From assembly GCA_003290165.1 (NCBI GenBank), contig QNQO01009193.1:1-64000 (forward strand): a stretch of DNA of 64,000 nt, given 5' to 3'. The position numbers and the translations under genes are program-made. The notes below the pieces were generated by a model. The model was not told the origin of the DNA. It did not search any database and saw only the letters and a list, made by a program, of their open reading frames with translations. Within the stretch, counting starts at the first letter, position 1. Each line of letters begins with the position of its first letter. Below, piece after piece: positions 34,553 through 48,300 of the stretch. The stretch is from Berberis thunbergii. Taxonomy: Eukaryota; Streptophyta; Magnoliopsida; Ranunculales; Berberidaceae.

Positions 34553-34923
34553 AGCATAAGTTGTGTATCGTGGTCGTAGACCCGGAGTATATCTGGGCTG
34601 ACCAACATGTTTATCTGAGGTATCAGGGTATATGGGTGTTTTTTTATAAGGGGTTTATGTCAGCTGCCGAAGCTGAAGAATCATACGAGTTGTGGGTTCG
34701 CTCAGAAGCGGCGAGAGAAAATCGAGAAGAATTAAACATCAATGAAGATGTCAAAGTTAACGATCGTGTTTTTGACGATCAAGCTGCTCAAGCCAATGAT
34801 CAAATAAATGACACCCAAGGGAAAAATGATAATTGGACTTTTACGAGGGATTTAATCAACACTTTAATAATAGTAATTATTATTTTAATTGTACTATTAA
34901 TTATTAAGCTCTTGACCGAATGA
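34553..34923 (+). CDS. Small MULE-borne ORF with C-terminal membrane segment, unknown
   Basis: Plus-strand open frame from about 34546 to the stop ending at 34923, about 120 residues, with no ATG at its left edge. A splice acceptor (TTCAG, 34548-34552) just before it suggests a 3' exon of a gene started in the left TIR. It reads YIWADQHVYLRYQGIWVFFY, an AAEAEESYELWVRSEAAREN helix, an acidic Asn/Asp-rich linker and a hydrophobic end (LINTLIIVIIILIVLLIIK) typical of a tail anchor. It is transcribed convergently to the transposase, as accessory genes of some Mutator elements are. I do not recognise the family. It may also be a chance frame. Confidence 0.35.
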
Positions 34924-36962
34924 TGTAAAGATATGTAATGTAATATGTACATAAAGTTATGATGGAACTCAGTTTTTCTTTGTTCATTTTGTTTTGTGTG
35001 GTTTGGTTTTGAATGAAAAGGTGTTTGATGAAATTATGTGTGAATGAAAGGGTCTTACCTGAATGCGCTTGTTTTCTTGCTTGTTTATGTGGTTTACTGG
35101 CTCTATATCAATGGGCTTTACCATTTCATTGATGGGGTTTGTAGAAAATCACTAAAGAGATCGATAGACGAGTCTTGAATGCAAATTCTAAAGGTCTTCT
35201 TTTAATTTGTTGATCAATGAGGTTCTTCAGCTTAGCTCTTAAGGGCTTCTTCTTCTAAACCACAAAAACCAAAATGAACCAAGAAAAAACTGAAATCCAT
35301 TTCATAAGCTTTTGATTTACATGAACAAAGATAACTGATACAAACTATCTCAACAACACTTTGTACAGTTCTTCTTCTCTACACTCTGAATCAACTCATT
35401 AACAAAGAAAGAATCTCAAAAGTCTACACTCTGATCATCTTGAAGATGGATATAGGTGGAGAAAAATATGGGCAGAAAGTTGTTTCTGGATTAAAAGCAA
35501 AGCCATGAGAAAGAGAAAAGAAGGGAGAGAACTCAATGAAAATAAAACACCCTTGTCAAATTCATGGATTAAAATCAATCAAATTCATTTGCAAACTAAG
35601 CAATGTCAATAAAGGTTTTCGAGCAATCATGCATCCTTAACAAAAGATGAAATGTTGGGATTTGGCACATTGATTCAGCTGCTGCTGTCAATATTCATTA
35701 TTGGTGATCCATGTTCGGCAAGATGGACCTGGAAACCTCTCATCTCAAACAAACAGATAATTCCAAATTGTTCGTAACTCATATTCACAATATTCGAGCT
35801 TACCAGTTGGCTGAAAACTATTATTTGTATAATTTTTCTTCTGATATTATGTAAAATCACTAGGCGCTTAAGAAAATTACGTTACAAAAGCAAAGCATTC
35901 AAATGTATTATAATTTTCTGAGTACCAGGATCACCCTAAGTAACAAGCAATATTATACATCAAGTAGACAATTGCTTTTGACTCACAGATATTATCAGAG
36001 CAACATGCATCATGGCCCTATAATGTCTAGCCCATCCTGTACACCCATAACTAAAGGTGGGCAACCCACATATGGCGTGAGAAGGTGCTTCGACAACCCA
36101 TCCTACAACTTGCCTCTTCATTTGAATGCAATGTTGTTGTAGAAGGCGCTTTAACTCACTTTCTGCCGAGAGCGTTTTCCATTTTTTGGTAGAGGAATTT
36201 TGAATGTAAGCTCACATGCATACAGCTTAAACTCTACACCAGCTCCAGACGCCAATTTAAAGGGCTATCCAATTATTGTCCTGCATTGTAGTTAAACAAC
36301 ATTAGCACTTCACTGAAATCCATAAGCCATAGAAATGAATTTAAAGGGCTCTCCAATTATTGTCCTGCATTGTAGTCAAACTGGCATTTTTAAGAAAACG
36401 ACATTTATCCAAATTCATAACTGTCATACACCAACCAGAGTATAAATACACTAACTCCTAAGTTCTGACTGGAGACACGACATTGTTCGAATTTGATATG
36501 TAACCACTATATATTATACACATTCATAAGAAATACACATTCAACTAAAACAACACTGAGACAATGAACTTACAGTGAATTCACAACCACCTATAGTCTG
36601 GCAACTCTACGTCGTTGTTTGAAGCTGGTGGCTGCAAAAATAAATAAATAAATAATAAAGAATTGCACTACAAAAATAACAGCAGTATGTGAGAGCAACG
36701 AATAAAAATGATCCATCCCTGGGATTGGAATACCAGATTATGACCCCATTGTTTCATCCTTCAAGTCGACAAATACGAATCATAAGTGAACAATCATAAG
36801 TGTAAGTTACGTGTCAGTAAATATATTAAAAACAAACTTGTGTATTTGGATTTAATGAATGAGGTGTCAAATATTCTGAACCTTCAATTCCAATCTGGGA
36901 GCAACCCTACAAATGACATATGTACATAAAATTTAATATTCTAGACTTAAGAAATTAAATAT
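34924..36962. other. Non-coding interior of the MULE
   Basis: 2 kb without a convincing gene. A 43-bp segment around AATTTAAAGGGCT.TCCAATT is directly repeated at about 36253-36296 and 36339-36382. Confidence 0.5.
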
Positions 36963-39149
36963 TCATAAAACACATATTGCAAAACATACTACATTTTTCT
37001 CAAGGGCTTGATCTTTATTTGCTTCTTTTTTTTTTCCGTTGTATTGTTTTACAAATTTTTTCAACTGTGGATTGCATCCTTGAATTAGAGCGTCGGCCTT
37101 TGCTACGAACCGGTAATGGACTATGAATGTTGGATTGCATCCCAGAACTAGTAGATTGGAGCCAAATTTCAAAAACTCATGTGAATCAACAACATCAGTT
37201 TTAAGTTGCTCCATTTTCAAAGTGATCCATTCATGAACATGGCATGTCTTCTTTTCATCCTCAACGGCGTAGTCAGCCATTTCATAGAAGTGACTGCACA
37301 TCTTGTCAAACCTTTGATTTTCAGGCTTCATTTTCCAATCTGAATAAACAATCTTAACCTTTGTATGAGCCCTCTTCACATATTTCGTCCACCTCCGAAG
37401 AACATATTTATCTGGTACAACATGAATCTCTTTCAAACAACACTTTCAATACATGTCTGCAGAAGATCCCCTTGAACTCAAATAATTGGCAATTACACTT
37501 GATATTGAAGTCGGCAACGTTAAAATATACTATAAAATTGACTGAACGTTGTCTATCTCCTATCACCAAATCTTGTCTGACATTGTATACCTCAAAGCCA
37601 CTCTCATCTATATCTTCACGACGAATTTTACAACATATATTCCCTGTTATCTCTTCTTGGAACTCCTTAAATTTATTTGTAGTGTAGGCAGTTTGAAAAG
37701 TTTTCTCTATTGCATAAGGAGTAATGCAAGGGATCTGTCGGTTGAACGATTTAAAGTCCTCCTCTTCAGCTACCTTTTGAACCTTACTTCGTGGTGCATT
37801 TTCATATTGTTCAACGAATTGCTTCAAAGTGGTCTTCGAATTTACATAACCATCAAAAAAGCATTCATGCTTTCACTCCTTTGAGTTGAAGACATCATCG
37901 CCCAAAAAGTAGATTTTTTATATGTTGGCACCCAACACATTCTTTCAAGATATAATCCTTTCAACCAATCATTTTCTTGCAAACAATATTTCTCAATGAA
38001 ACCATGCCAATTTACTTCAAACTCTTAATGAGACAAGGAATCGTAAATTGCTCTTTGCATTGCAAACTTGAGTACCTCATATTAATTGCAATTGGACAAC
38101 TTTTCAGGCAACTTCTTCATAATATGCCACAAGCACCATCTGTGTCGTGTGTTGGGAAATACAATTTCAACGGCCCTCTTCATTGCCCTATCTTGATTAG
38201 TGATTATAGTCGTCGGAGCATTGCCATTCATACACACAAGCCAATTTTGAAAAATCCAGACAAACTCTTCAATGGTCTCACCACATATTAATCCACATCC
38301 CAAAAGAATTGACTGACTGTGATGGTTCACCCCAACAAAATGAGCAAATGGCATCTCATACTTATTTGTTAAGTATGCAGTGTAAAAGGTAACAACATCT
38401 CCAAACTCCTTGTAAGCTACTCTGCTCCATGCATCAGCCCAAAATACATTTCTCAACCTCCATTTATTGCCCAAATCCATCATATAAAAGAAATCAACAT
38501 TGTTAGCTTGCATTTTTTAGAAGTAGTTATGAATGACCTCTGCATCCCCCTCCCCAAGTCTCAACCTCCTCATTCTATCCAGATAATTGTAACAATCTTT
38601 CTGAGAAAATGGCAGAATTTCATGACCACCAGCTTTAACCACACATGAAGAAAAACTCGTATTTGGCCTAATACCCGCCCTATCATTATAATCCAGCTTC
38701 TTCTTCACATACGAGCTCATAACTCTATTTTTTCGATAAAATTTTGATTTTTCGAAGCTCAAATCATGATTGTGATCAAGTGTTACTCTTGTCACTGACA
38801 TTGTTCCATCAGATCGCATTTTTTCCTCTAACTTTAGCCAAACATCCACATTTAGTTGTACCCGCTTTTTTACAACACTTTTTTATTCACTTTTATGCTG
38901 CCCAGACCGACCACATGCAAGCATAATGAATATAGGTTTTCCATTTTCATCTTTTTCCGTATTCTTTACTTTCACTGAAAATCCTATTTTATTACCATAA
39001 TCATGATAATAACGTTGGTACTCATTAATGTTGTTGAATTCCATCCCTTCTGTAAGATCCCTTATCTCTTCTAAATTTTCTTCATTCTCCATCAATTCAA
39101 TATCTTCTACACTATCCATTCCTGAAATATGTGTTATAACATACAACAA
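36963..39149 (-). pseudogene. MULE transposase, FAR1-related, broken
   Basis: Segments in order: FAR1-type DNA-binding domain (GMEFNNINEYQRYYHDYGNK, TRVTLDHNHDLS), the PNTSFSSCVVKAGGHEILPF spacer, the MULE DDE core (NVFWADAWSRVAYKEFGDVV, YLTNKYEMPFAHFVGVNHH, TIITNQDRAMKRAVE, HRWCLWHIMKKLPEKL), and a SWIM zinc finger (CNCQLFEFKGIFCRHVLKVL). Damage: in-frame TAA near 38865, TAA in place of a probable CAA at about 38516, TAA near 38030, frame changes between 38082 and 37827 and around 37430. The intact protein would bind TIRs and catalyse transposition. FAR1/FHY3 regulators are domesticated relatives, but the TIRs and TSD here show a transposon, not a host FRS gene. Confidence 0.88.
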
Positions 39150-40141
39150 TTGTTATAACATAAATGCACAGCTAATAGCCCTTGTAATAGCTAAGATGTA
39201 AACCTTCCAAGATCAAACATTTCAAGCAATATTATTCAAATACCCAAATTATTACTCTATGTGTTAGTGAGTAGTTCTTGAAAGATTCTATTGATTTAGA
39301 CAAGGAAATAAAAGGCTCTACATGTTCATCCCAAAGTTCAACAAATGTCACTGTACCAGAAGAAAAAAGCAATACTTTTTGTGTAAAGGAGTTGGAAAAA
39401 TGTACTGATGGGGAAATGGGGAAGTCTATTGATTTTTATATGCTTGAATTTCAACAAATTTTTTTTTCGTGAATAAAAGCGGCATTCATGATTTATATAT
39501 CAAGCATACAATATGAACTTGGTGATAATGTTCTCAACTACTCAGTCCTCCCACTTTATTCCCATCTAATCTTATTCAAGTCCAGTAGTTAGGGATCAAT
39601 AGCTTGGTGCTAATGGCATCCATGGGTAACTAATCCTTAAGATACAATAATAGGACAACATTTTGAAATCAATGATAATGATTACAAAATGGATTAATAC
39701 ACAACATCATTATTTCAATGTCTAATCTCTGTATAAGATTATGGTGTTTTTCATTATTATGCAATATTATGGTGAGGTTAGTATTGGCGTTGTCTTCCAC
39801 CAATTCAAATACCCTAATCAAAACCCTAAATTAAATAATTCACAAAACTGACCCAAAAAAATAAATTTCCTTACAATTTTGAGTGATTTCAGGCGTTGTA
39901 AGAGAGGATCCACACCTTCAACTCTCTCGGAGATGGTCGTGATCTCGTCTCTAGGCTTTGATGAGCAGAAACACATACAGAGAGTTATGGGAGACGAATA
40001 GATATCTGAAACAACATGAAGAAGAAGAAAAAACACAAATGAAAATTTGATAGAGAGAGGAGGAAAGGCGAAACCTTTGAAGACGAAGACGAAGAGGAGC
40101 TTCTCCAAATGGATCGATATGCCAGTCTTGATTTCTCCTAG

Positions 40142-40704
40142 GTGAAATTTTGAGCCAAAAACCAGATCTGAGTGTGGGTCTTTCGAGCCAAAAAGCAAAC
40201 TCAAAACGAGATCTGAGTCTGTGAAGAGGAGAAGGAACTTGTGAAGGAGTCTGAGTCTTGTGGAGCTTGCGAGGATAAGATCTGAGTCTGTGAGCTTGTG
40301 AGGACGAGATATGAGTTTGTGAGGATGAGATCTGAGCAGTGTGTCTGAGATCTGAGTTTGTTCTTGTTCTTTGGTTGAAGGACGAGATCTGATTTGTTCT
40401 TGTTCTTCCCCGAATGCGCTTGTTTGTGAGGCCGGTTTGAGTCCGTGAAGAGTTTGCGATTTGTGAAGGAGGAGTTGTTCGAGTGATTTGTCAAGGAGGA
40501 GTCGTTCAAGTGAGGCATGAAGGACAAGATCTGGTTTCTGGTTCTTGTTCTTTGGTTTCTTCTTTGGAGCCAAAGATGAAAATGATAAATGAGATTTCGT
40601 TGCCTCCAAATGAGGCGCACGTGCCCAAGACCTTCCAGGCGCCCATGCCCAGGAGGGTCTAGGTAGCTACCCAGGAGTGAAACCCAAGCTGGGTAGAATT
40701 ATTG
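40142..40704. repeat. Right TIR of the MULE
   Basis: Inverted partner of 33324-33845. It lies upstream of the transposase and would hold its promoter. An open minus-strand frame (39818-40609) runs through it but is made of the TIR's short repeats and shows no family resemblance. Confidence 0.85.
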
Positions 40705-40713
40705 GGTGCTAAA

Positions 40714-42375
40714 ATATACTAGTCATGTTTTGACATGTATCTTGATGAACATATAACGAATCGAGCTAAATCTTTAACATATCTCAGGTTCTCTTCAAGA
40801 TCCAACTCAATGAAGCATTGAAAAGCATAACTCATTTGACATTTTTACTTTAAACATGATTCTCGAGAATATTCTGACTTATTATCTTCATTATGAAGAC
40901 CGACCTAAGTTTGATCGAAACTGTAGTTTTGATGTGAGAGAGATGATTTGCGTGAGGCTGTTCGCCGTGAGATATTAGTTGAGAAGAAAGGTTTTAGAGA
41001 GAATAAAGGGAGATGAAAGGGTTGGCTATCCATTTTTCTTCTTATTTTTTCCAGTCAAAAGTAGATTGACAACTATTGTTGATTCACTTTGCCACATACA
41101 CAGCGCATCAGTGAGTATAACTTTTAAGTACAAGTTTTGAGTCACAATAGAAAGAAAAAAATTCCATTGAAATAAAGAGTTATTTTGACTTTGGACTCAA
41201 CTTGGCTTATCCTAATTGAGTTTGAAGTCCATTTTTAGAAACTACTCCATTTAGGGGGTCCAAAAAGGCATACTCAACCCAGTTGGCTTTCCTTGGCATA
41301 TCTCTCAAAGATTACAAGGTTAGTTTTCTAAAGATTTTTTTTTTCTTGATAAAATGTTTTGTAAGAAAAAACATTAAAAATTATCTAAATTTTGTTTAAA
41401 ATTTATCCATAAGGTTCTTTGCATAAAGAAACAAAAGAAATACATAATGATCTATCATTGAAAACTCCACTCCCATGAAGTAAATTTTGTGAGCACTACT
41501 ACAGCACATCGGGGGTTAGCCTGGTGCTACCTCCCACCGTCCAATTTGCCTCGAGATAGGTGCTACATTTAAATCGAGGCAAAATGGATGGTGGGGGGGT
41601 TAGCACCCCCGGTGCACTAAAGAATTTTCAAAATTTTGTTGATGCACAAATGCAACTAAGACTGGCAATTTGGCACGAACCTGACAATTCGATCGGACGC
41701 CCGCCCGTTATAAATAGGTTCAAGTTGAGGCTTAGGGGTCATTTTGGGCTAGCGCACCAAGCCAGGTCTGGTTCAGGTTTAGCCTATGTAATCTAATTTT
41801 ACCGGCATGAGCCCGCGGTCAACAAAATTGGTTAGAGTTATATTATATAATTCCAAAATGATTTGAATTTGACCAAATCATAGCCACATAATCTTTACAA
41901 GATGTTGCCTTTTAATTTTCCTCAATTTTAATTCACGCACAGCTCAAATGATATAGTTTTCATTTAGTCATGTAAATGTAATGTCCTTAATTTACAATGA
42001 AAGTTATGAAGGTCCTCCTGGATTAGTAAAATCCAATTTTGTCCCTAAACCTATTAATAAAATAAAAGTGGACATGATAGAGAATTATATTTTGATGTTA
42101 TACAATTATAATGTATCTTACTATTTTGTAATTGTGTACAAGAGAAATTTCTAATACTAGGTACAGTTTTATCATAAAGTGAGCGACATCAAATTCAAAT
42201 ATTTGCTACTACTGGTTTGCTGTGCAAAATGTAAAATATAAGGCTGCTAACAAAAGTCTGAAAGAGTAATTAAGCACCATCTTTATCCCCCTTTCCTCTG
42301 GTCTTTCCATAATTGGACAGTGGAGCTTCTAGACAACTATAACTACACAATATCTTTTAGCCCACAAGACCACAA
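40714..42375. other. Intergenic DNA downstream of MED23
   Basis: AT-rich, with the small inverted-repeat element at 41519-41632 and a TATAAAT-containing, GC-richer patch (41660-41830) that may be another small transposon remnant. I see no gene. Confidence 0.45.
41519..41632. mobile_element. Foldback/MITE-like hairpin
   Basis: About 114 bp. Left arm GGTGCTACCTCCCACCGTCC then TTTGCCTCGA. The reverse complement of the right arm is GGTGCTAACCCCCCCACCATCC then TTTTGCCTCGA. The arms meet around TTTAAAT, so the whole unit is nearly palindromic. No TSD is certain. Confidence 0.55.
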
Positions 42376-45300
42376 CTAAGATGGATTTTGAACCAGCTTT
42401 GGATGAGTGGCTGCGTAAATGGAGGAGTTTGGATCAATCTTTAGGTGGGAAAAAAGATGATGTACATCTGGCCGTAAGACTTCCATTACTTTCCCACACA
42501 TAGTCAAGGTCTCCCATTTAGGTTTGCTGTTGCTCTGAACAGGTCCTCCCTGACCTTCATATAGGATAGCATGATGTCTGAAAAGATAAAATGTACATGT
42601 AAACAATTAAGGCTTACGATATAATGTGATTTTTTTAGGAGGTAAGAACAAACAAATAAATCTTACAAAAAATCGACAAGGTCCACTATTTCTGATGCTT
42701 CATAATGAGTTGAAGGCTGTGAGTTTTTTCCAAACACTTCCCCCATAAGATTTAGTAGCAAGACTATGGTCTGCAATATTCAAATACGACATAGAACAGT
42801 ACTGGATTTGTTATTCCGTCAAAAACCCAAGAAATAGTTTCATTGCACATTATTTGGGAAACCCATGAACATACCTTCAGAAATAGTGGTCGAATAGCTG
42901 CAAGCCGAGGGAGCAATGGACCCATTATACGGAATGCTATTCTTAACAATGCAACAGACGTCATTGGCCTCAGATGCTTAAGGATGGCATGCGTTCCTTC
43001 AAGCCATTCCTGAGAGAGGTTACTGAAGAAAGAATGTAGCAAAGCCACAATATTACCTGATGATAAAACAAGTAAATAATAACAACAATCAGATCAAGGT
43101 GAAGACAGAAGTATGAAGACAAAAAAAATAAAAAATGAAGACAAGAATGTTCTAACATCTTGAGATGCAAAACAGTCTGGATAGAACCTTGTGGAAAAAC
43201 AATATTGCCCTTTGGAGTAGGGACAAAACTTGTGGTGAAACTGTTTTACTTCAAGCTAGGGCTTTCCCAAAACTTTATCTGTATTTTCATATAAACTAAT
43301 AGATATGTAAACATCAACTAATTTGGGAATGTGATAAAAGTGCGATGGTTCAAAGATATCTTGTTCCAGTGACTCTTTACGAGATTAGAGAAGCTGTAAG
43401 GCTGCTGATTATGACGATGGCTCTTCCACTGATCTTCTCTTTCCTTGTGGCAGTTACAACCTCGGACTTGGTGGTGTTTCAAGGCTTCTGTAGAGAATGG
43501 AGAAGCCCATAGGTGGTCGAGATGGGTCGTCTCGTTTTTGCCAAAACCCATCCAAATACACTCCTAAAACATTCCATTTATTTAACTACGAATTTTGGAA
43601 TATTCATCCATTTATCCCCTCAAACTTAATCTTTATCTATTAAATGAATCAGGGCCATCCAAGACAAGAAGACCAGTAAAAGCCATTGGATTTCAAAGTT
43701 GATCCGAGTTGTCCAACTCATGCTATAAGTTTATAAATAAAGACCATTTTTCTACTTCATGTGCACGATTTCTTTTAGGTTTATATCTCTTTCGGTTCAA
43801 TTCCAATTGTAATTTCTTTTAGGTTTATATCTCTTTTCATTTTGCTCTATCAAGTTTATGCAATTAATTTATGTTATCCAAGAGGAAGAACGATTTTTAT
43901 CCTCTAGTGAAAAAAATAAAATGCATGTGTTATCTTCTCTAAATAGTAGATGCTAATCTTTGATTGTTTTATTTTCATAAATCAAAGTGTATATTTAACA
44001 ATTTTAGTGTTTGTTTCTTTAAATCTCAACTACACTCATTTAATTTTCATTAAGTGCTCCATTGGGTTCGATACCCTATCTCGCCACTACACCTCTTTTT
44101 AATTTAGTTTTGCAACAACTACATATTATAATAAAATGGCTTATCAATCACCAGTCCTTTTGGAGTTTTAATCAGTTATATATCTGTTCCAGTGCCATTG
44201 TATCGGCGACATTGTGTACTTTGCCTACCTATTATTGAAAGAGGTTGATTATGGGATTGGAAGGACTTGTGAGTGGCTAATTAACCATTATCATCCCTCC
44301 ATTGAGTTCTCCATCCCAGCAATTAGGGTAATGCAAGCCTTATGAGGCATTAAAACTGTTTCTTGGTGTTTTTCCTAACCCTGCTACTTTTGCCACTTTT
44401 AAAGATGCAAAACATAAATTACAGGATACTAGGTTTAGAGGTGGCAATGGCTCAGATCATGCCGGATTCGTGACAGGGCAGGTTGAAGGTTAATCAACCA
44501 AGCTTTAACCCGACCCACTTAAGTTATTGTGCCAAAAATTAAACCCAAATCAGCCGGTCAATAATTATTTAACTCTCAGCTCAAAATTTCTGTTAATGAG
44601 AAAAGCTATAGGTAAGCGCCCTATCACTACATGGCATAAAACGATGACATATTATGATGCACTTTTTTAAAAGGTAAAATAGTATTGGGATCCCTTTGAA
44701 AGTCAATACAAAGAGAAGCCACCTTGACTATTTCCAATCTATATTACAAATCAGAATGAACATGCATCTCCCAAAAGACAAGTTTGCATAACTTAGTTCG
44801 CAGCTCAGATTTAAGAATCACAGATGAAAGACTCAAGTCAAAACTCTTTAATAAAAACTTTAATACATATCTATCTCCCTGACTCTAAGTCTCCTCCCTC
44901 TCAACCAAAACTCTTATCTTCTCACTCACTCTCTCCCTGTCCTTCAAAACCCAAGGATTTGGGTCTCTCAAACTCTCCTCATCTCTTGCCCAAGGATTTC
45001 ATTCTGTTTCAAACTCTCTTCTCATCTCTCTCTCTGACCAGGAACCAGGAGAATCTGCTTACCTCTCTCGAATTAGCAAAGAGGAGAAGCTACTCACACA
45101 AAACTCTTGCGCTCTGAACAAAGTTCAAGAAATCATAAGTTTTCTCTCGAATCTCTCAAGTTTAGGGTTTATTAGTCATCTCTCTCTAATCGATTCACCC
45201 AATTTAGGGTCAAGTTTTAGGGTTCTCTCTCAAATTTATTTGCCCTAAATCTGTTTACCCAAATTAGGGATTATTACTCATCTCCCTCAAATATCTTTAC

Positions 45301-48300
45301 CCAATTTAAGATTTCAATTTTTCATCTTGCGATGCTCTGAAATTGGGTTGTTGTTGGAGGCTCCAAATTTTTTTTGGGGTTTATCATTTGTGATTTCTAT
45401 TCTGAGTTAGATTTGGGTTGGAATGGCAGGATCACCTTCATTTTCATTCCACTGAAAGAAAGTGCATCCTTTTTCCCCCGACTTTTGGGGATTTCACAAA
45501 TTTCTATCATCTACAAAGAATATTCCACATTTCTACCCCTTTCTTATAAGATTGGATTCTGTACTTTGCAAGTAGAATGTAAATTTTGAGTTAGGTCGTC
45601 TCAAAAGAATCCTACCCTGTATGTATTTGGTTGATATGTCCTCTAAAAGATCTACTTAAAATATGTTGGGGATGGTGATGTGTAAGGTTTAAAGAAAGCA
45701 TTTTTTTAATGTAAAATTTGTTTGTAATCAATACTGCATTAATGAGATATTTTATTTTGTACTAAGGTTATGGTCACCATGAACGATAGTAGAGTGGTTT
45801 ATAACTGTAGGCAGAATAGGGGGCAGAATTTTATGTAATATGTATGCCTCATGTACCAATATCATTCCAAGGTAAAATGATGATGAGCATACCTCATGGC
45901 ATGCCTTAGAACACTATGCTTATTTACATGTTAAGACAAGCCATGGCACTATGGCAGGTTACAACATGGTTTAATGTTGGGAAACAAAAAGAAGTTTTTC
46001 ATTTTTTTTATTGTGTTTCCAAAAATAAAATAAATAAATAAATCACGAGCTACAAGTTCTCGTTTCATAGGCTTGAGAAGCACATTGAAGACATACTTTA
46101 TTAGAAAGCTAGGAAGCACGAATTCTCGGTAAAACCCTCTGAATCCTAGTAATACGCGTGTCGGATACGGATACGTGTGCGATTCGCGTTCAATACGTAT
46201 CCGACACGCAATCAACGTATCGGTCAACGTGACTCGGTCAGGATACGGCCTGACCCGGTCCGAATACGGTCTGGACACGGTCAGGATATGGTTGCTAATA
46301 AAAAAAATTTCAGAGAGATCGATCAGAGTAGGGAGATCCATCGATCGATCAGGGAGATCGATCAGAGCAGGGAGAAGGGAGATCCATCGATCAATCAGAG
46401 CAGGGAGATCATTCAGATCCATCGATCGATCAGAGCAGGGAGAAGGGAGATCCATCGATCAGAACAGGGAGATCGATCAGAGCAGGGAGAAGGGAGATCC
46501 ATCGATCAGAGCAGGGAGAGATTGATCAGAGAGGAGATCCATTGATCAGAGAGATCGATCGAGCATGGAAAGAGATCGATCAGGGAGAGAGATCGATCGA
46601 CTGGGAGGGGAGATCGAGCAAGGAGAGAGATCGACTGGGAGCTTTCGCTGTTTCTTCAACCTCTGCGCCTCCCATCTTCTGTATTATCATTTATGAGATA
46701 TTGATCAGGATATGTTGTTCTTGTGAATTGATTTCCATTGCTATCTATATGGATTACATTGATGTGTTGCGTAGGGTCCAAGTTAGGCCCGGCCCATATT
46801 AGAATCTATTACTCTAATTTTTACTTATGTACCCAAACTTTTCATTCATTCAAATAATTTCATTAATTAAGCTCATTGCATTTAGATGTTTTATATATTT
46901 AGATTATTAATTATTGTTTGAGTTATGAAATTATGTTAATAGTTTTTTAATATAATATAAAAATAAAAATAAGGTTTGACGTGTCGCCGAGTCCTAATTT
47001 TTTGAAAATTGTCGAGTCGCTGTATTGAATCCGTGTCCGATACGATACGCGTATCCGAGTCCGTGCATCCCAGTTAGAAAGACATGGAGAGTAAAAATTA
47101 TTGATAGGCATCGCAAGAGACAAGCTACGATGAGAAAATGAGAGCACAAGTGATAGTGCCAACGACACAGAGAATATACTAGTTAGCATACAAAGAATCA
47201 AAACATAAACTCTTAAAAGAAGGATGACCAAATCCCCACTCCACAATAAAATTAATATCTCCATAACCACCGTCATCCAAGTAGAAGCTTCATTGCGGAA
47301 AATTATGGAATTCCGTTCTGACCATACCACTCAATAGATGACAAAAGGAATAAATTTCCATAAAACCTCCCCTTCAGAAGTAATATGATTTGGTTTTTTA
47401 TCTACGATAGCAATAACATCTCAATTGGCACCGGCATTACAAAAAGACAATCCATACATACTTATGAGATATCTCGATACCAAACCAACCCACTCTTAGT
47501 AAAGAAAATGCACCCATTCTCAAAGAATATTTCATGTAAGAGGGAAATTGTCACATACGAAGCGACATTGGTGTTCATACCTATATGAGTTAGTTCATTC
47601 TTAATTGGAAATTTATTCCAAACGACCTTCCACAAAAGAAAGAAACTCTAGTGAGAAGCTTTTTTTTTCCATACCAACTATGATATCAAGATGAACACCT
47701 GCCACCAGCAGATACTTGAGTCCTAGCCAGTGTTAGTGAATCGTGAATCGTATAGTAAATCATACGGGAAAGATTTTGATTAATCATAGATCGTAAGATT
47801 CATAATATTATAAATATATATATATTTAAATTTAATAATCTATAATTTATACCCAAATAAAAAAATCATATATGTAAGAGTGCATCTTCATTCAATTTGT
47901 AAGTTTTTAATAACCTAGGCGGCCAGACCAACACGTCAAAAGTTGCATCCCTAGTTAAAAATGGTTCCACACAGCAAACCAGTGAGTGAATAGAGCGATG
48001 CAGTCATTGAAGGGATAATATAGTCATATTAGGTAGGCATATTTAGGGTTAGAATCCATTCATCTCTCTATTATTTGGGTTTTGGGCTTAGCTTTGGTTT
48101 CTCTCTTGCTTGCACACCACTACAGCTTGTGCGGCCATGAAGGAAGAGAAACTCTCTCCAAAAGTAACTAGCCTTTAATTTGTTCATGGCTGGTAACCCA
48201 TCTTCTACTTCTCTTCTTCTTCTTGTTCCTTCTTCTCCCCAATCATCCTCTTCTTCCGCTACATTTTGCACGATTTGGTTAAGATGCGATTTAAACACCG

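Larger units (their letters stand above)
33324..40704 (-). mobile_element. Mutator-like element (FAR1/Jittery type) with long TIRs
   Basis: 7381 bp. The ends are inverted: GAACAATTCTACCC on the left and CAATAATTCTACCC on the reverse-complemented right, continuing as TIRs of roughly 0.5 kb. The 9-bp flanks GGTGATAAA (33315-33323) and GGTGCTAAA (40705-40713) differ at one base, and 9 bp is the Mutator TSD length. Inside are a FAR1-type MULE transposase on the minus strand and a small plus-strand ORF near the left TIR. Transposase stops and the TSD mismatch suggest an old, inactive copy. Confidence 0.87.

Noticed and set aside
36963..39149. Host FAR1-RELATED SEQUENCE gene
   Set aside because: It lies between long TIRs with a 9-bp TSD and carries stops, so it is a transposon copy and not a domesticated gene.
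39818..40609. 263-codon minus-strand ORF in the right MULE TIR
   Set aside because: It consists of short repeated TIR blocks, is mirrored in the left TIR in a different frame, and shows no domain.
44824..45600. Nested plus-strand gene with a CT-rich leader
   Set aside because: The CT-rich tract resembles a plant 5' leader, but the following frames are short and unrelated to any family I know.
46175..46545. Two overlapping plus-strand frames rich in Arg/Ser/Asp (116 and 122 codons)
   Set aside because: They are translations of the GATCGATCAGAGCAGG-type minisatellite and are open in two frames at once.
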